NCBI RefSeq assembly: GCF_900112335.1
Contig: NZ_FOLG01000002.1
Coordinates: forward strand, 282,810-346,809
Direction: 5' to 3'
DNA length: 64,000 bases
Origin: Tropicimonas isoalkanivorans
Lineage (GTDB): Bacteria; Pseudomonadota; Alphaproteobacteria; Rhodobacterales; Rhodobacteraceae
The notes beneath the pieces were generated by a model that was given only the letters and a program-made list of their open reading frames with translations, was not told where the DNA came from and searched no databases. The position numbers were made by a program, and so were the translations under genes. This document shows, one piece after another, positions 63,626-64,000 of this stretch; the first letter of the stretch is position 1, and each line of letters begins with the position of its first letter.

Positions 63626-64000
63626 CCCGAGTAGAGCGCGAGCGCGGCCCAGATCAGGCCGAAGGCCATCGCATGCCATAAGGTGAAAGGCTCCGCAAAC
63701 ACCAGGGTCGCACAGAGAAACTGCAGCGTCGGGTTGAGGTATTGCACCAGCCCAATGGTCACGAGCCGCGCACGCCGGGCCGCGTAGGTGAAGAGCATCA
63801 GCGGAATTGCCGTGTATGCCGTTCCCGAGAGAAAGAGCATGGCCGCCGTCCCGGTCGAATACGGGAAATTCGCCGTTTGACCGTAACGCCAGGCCAACCA
63901 GGCGAGGGCGATGGGCAGGAGGATGGCCACTTCTGCGGTGACGGACACCACCGGCCCGGCGTCCAAGCCTTTCTTGATCATCCCGTAGAAGCCGAATGTG
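63556..64000 (-). CDS. rarD: RarD-type EamA-family transporter (partial, C-terminal part)
   Basis: The last ~148 residues of an EamA-fold membrane protein; the start lies beyond the right edge (codons TFGFYGMIKKGL at the edge). Five hydrophobic segments are visible, with TAIPLMLFTYAARR, TIGLVQYLNPTLQFL and WHAMAFGLIWAALALYS matching RarD. These proteins are predicted drug/metabolite exporters. The C-terminus is basic. Confidence 0.85.
   Translation of the reverse strand, partial: TFGFYGMIKKGLDAGPVVSVTAEVAILLPIALAWLAWRYGQTANFPYSTGTAAMLFLSGTAYTAIPLMLFTYAARRARLVTIGLVQYLNPTLQFLCATLVFAEPFTLWHAMAFGLIWAALALYSGHAMAVERAVRKRSIRFPTSGTV

Overview
The window is high-GC, gene-dense DNA from an alphaproteobacterium, most probably a marine Rhodobacterales (Roseobacter-type) chromosome. 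I base this on gene content and order: a pcm–tolC–PopZ-like block, an Lrp–cysG–DUF2849–cysI–cysH–DUF934–ferredoxin-NADP reductase sulfate-assimilation cluster, a urease operon with extra small genes between subunits, an infC gene with a rare start codon, and an alr–mlaE–mlaF overlap. I see no transposase, integrase, prophage or CRISPR array. This assignment is inference from the protein sequences; no database search was possible.

Layout. 1–6.1 kb: a minus-strand run of catabolic enzymes (P1-family peptidase, short-chain dehydrogenase, aldehyde dehydrogenase, three alpha/beta hydrolases). 6.3–11.1 kb: a small membrane protein, a class V aminotransferase, a phosphatase overlapping an MsbA-type ABC exporter, and a glycosyltransferase. 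11.2–13.9 kb: ygfZ, fructosamine kinase, efp and a small conserved protein. 14.0–14.86 kb is gene-poor. 14.9–18.2 kb: PopZ-like gene, tolC and pcm. 18.6–22.3 kb: a LuxR solo, a histidine phosphatase, two identical tRNA-Val(CAC) genes around a small exported protein, and a repeat protein of ELWxxDGT type. 22.6–32.5 kb: lon, a glycosyltransferase, tgt, a ferritin-like protein, a SufT-like protein, a SatD-like regulator with a DUF3307 membrane protein, an IscA-type carrier, a LysR regulator and tpiA. 32.5–36.6 kb: a ferric-iron permease and, facing it across 1.4 kb of structured repeats, the ferric-binding protein. 36.9–43.0 kb: sulfate assimilation. 43.1–48.2 kb: a LEA-like membrane-anchored protein, infC, a DUF938 methyltransferase, arginase, and a serine-less hydrolase-fold protein. 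48.2–54.5 kb: the urease operon. 54.7–64 kb: pyrC, pyrE, dnaB, a GFA-type zinc protein, alr, mlaE, mlaF, a LysM protein, a LOG-family hydrolase and a partial rarD.

How parts fit. CysG makes siroheme for CysI, CysH makes sulfite from adenylylsulfate, and the ferredoxin reductase can supply electrons. Arginase releases urea that the neighbouring urease could hydrolyse. TolC, MlaEF and the MsbA-type exporter are all envelope functions.

The observations most worth following up are four. The SatD-like/DUF3307 pair has a near-perfect 29-bp palindrome covering the ribosome-binding site and start codon of the first gene. Two 151-bp structured non-coding repeats lie between the iron-transport genes. 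A PopZ-like gene was recognised from its two ends and its neighbours. A histone-H1/PhaF-like protein gene sits inside the urease operon.
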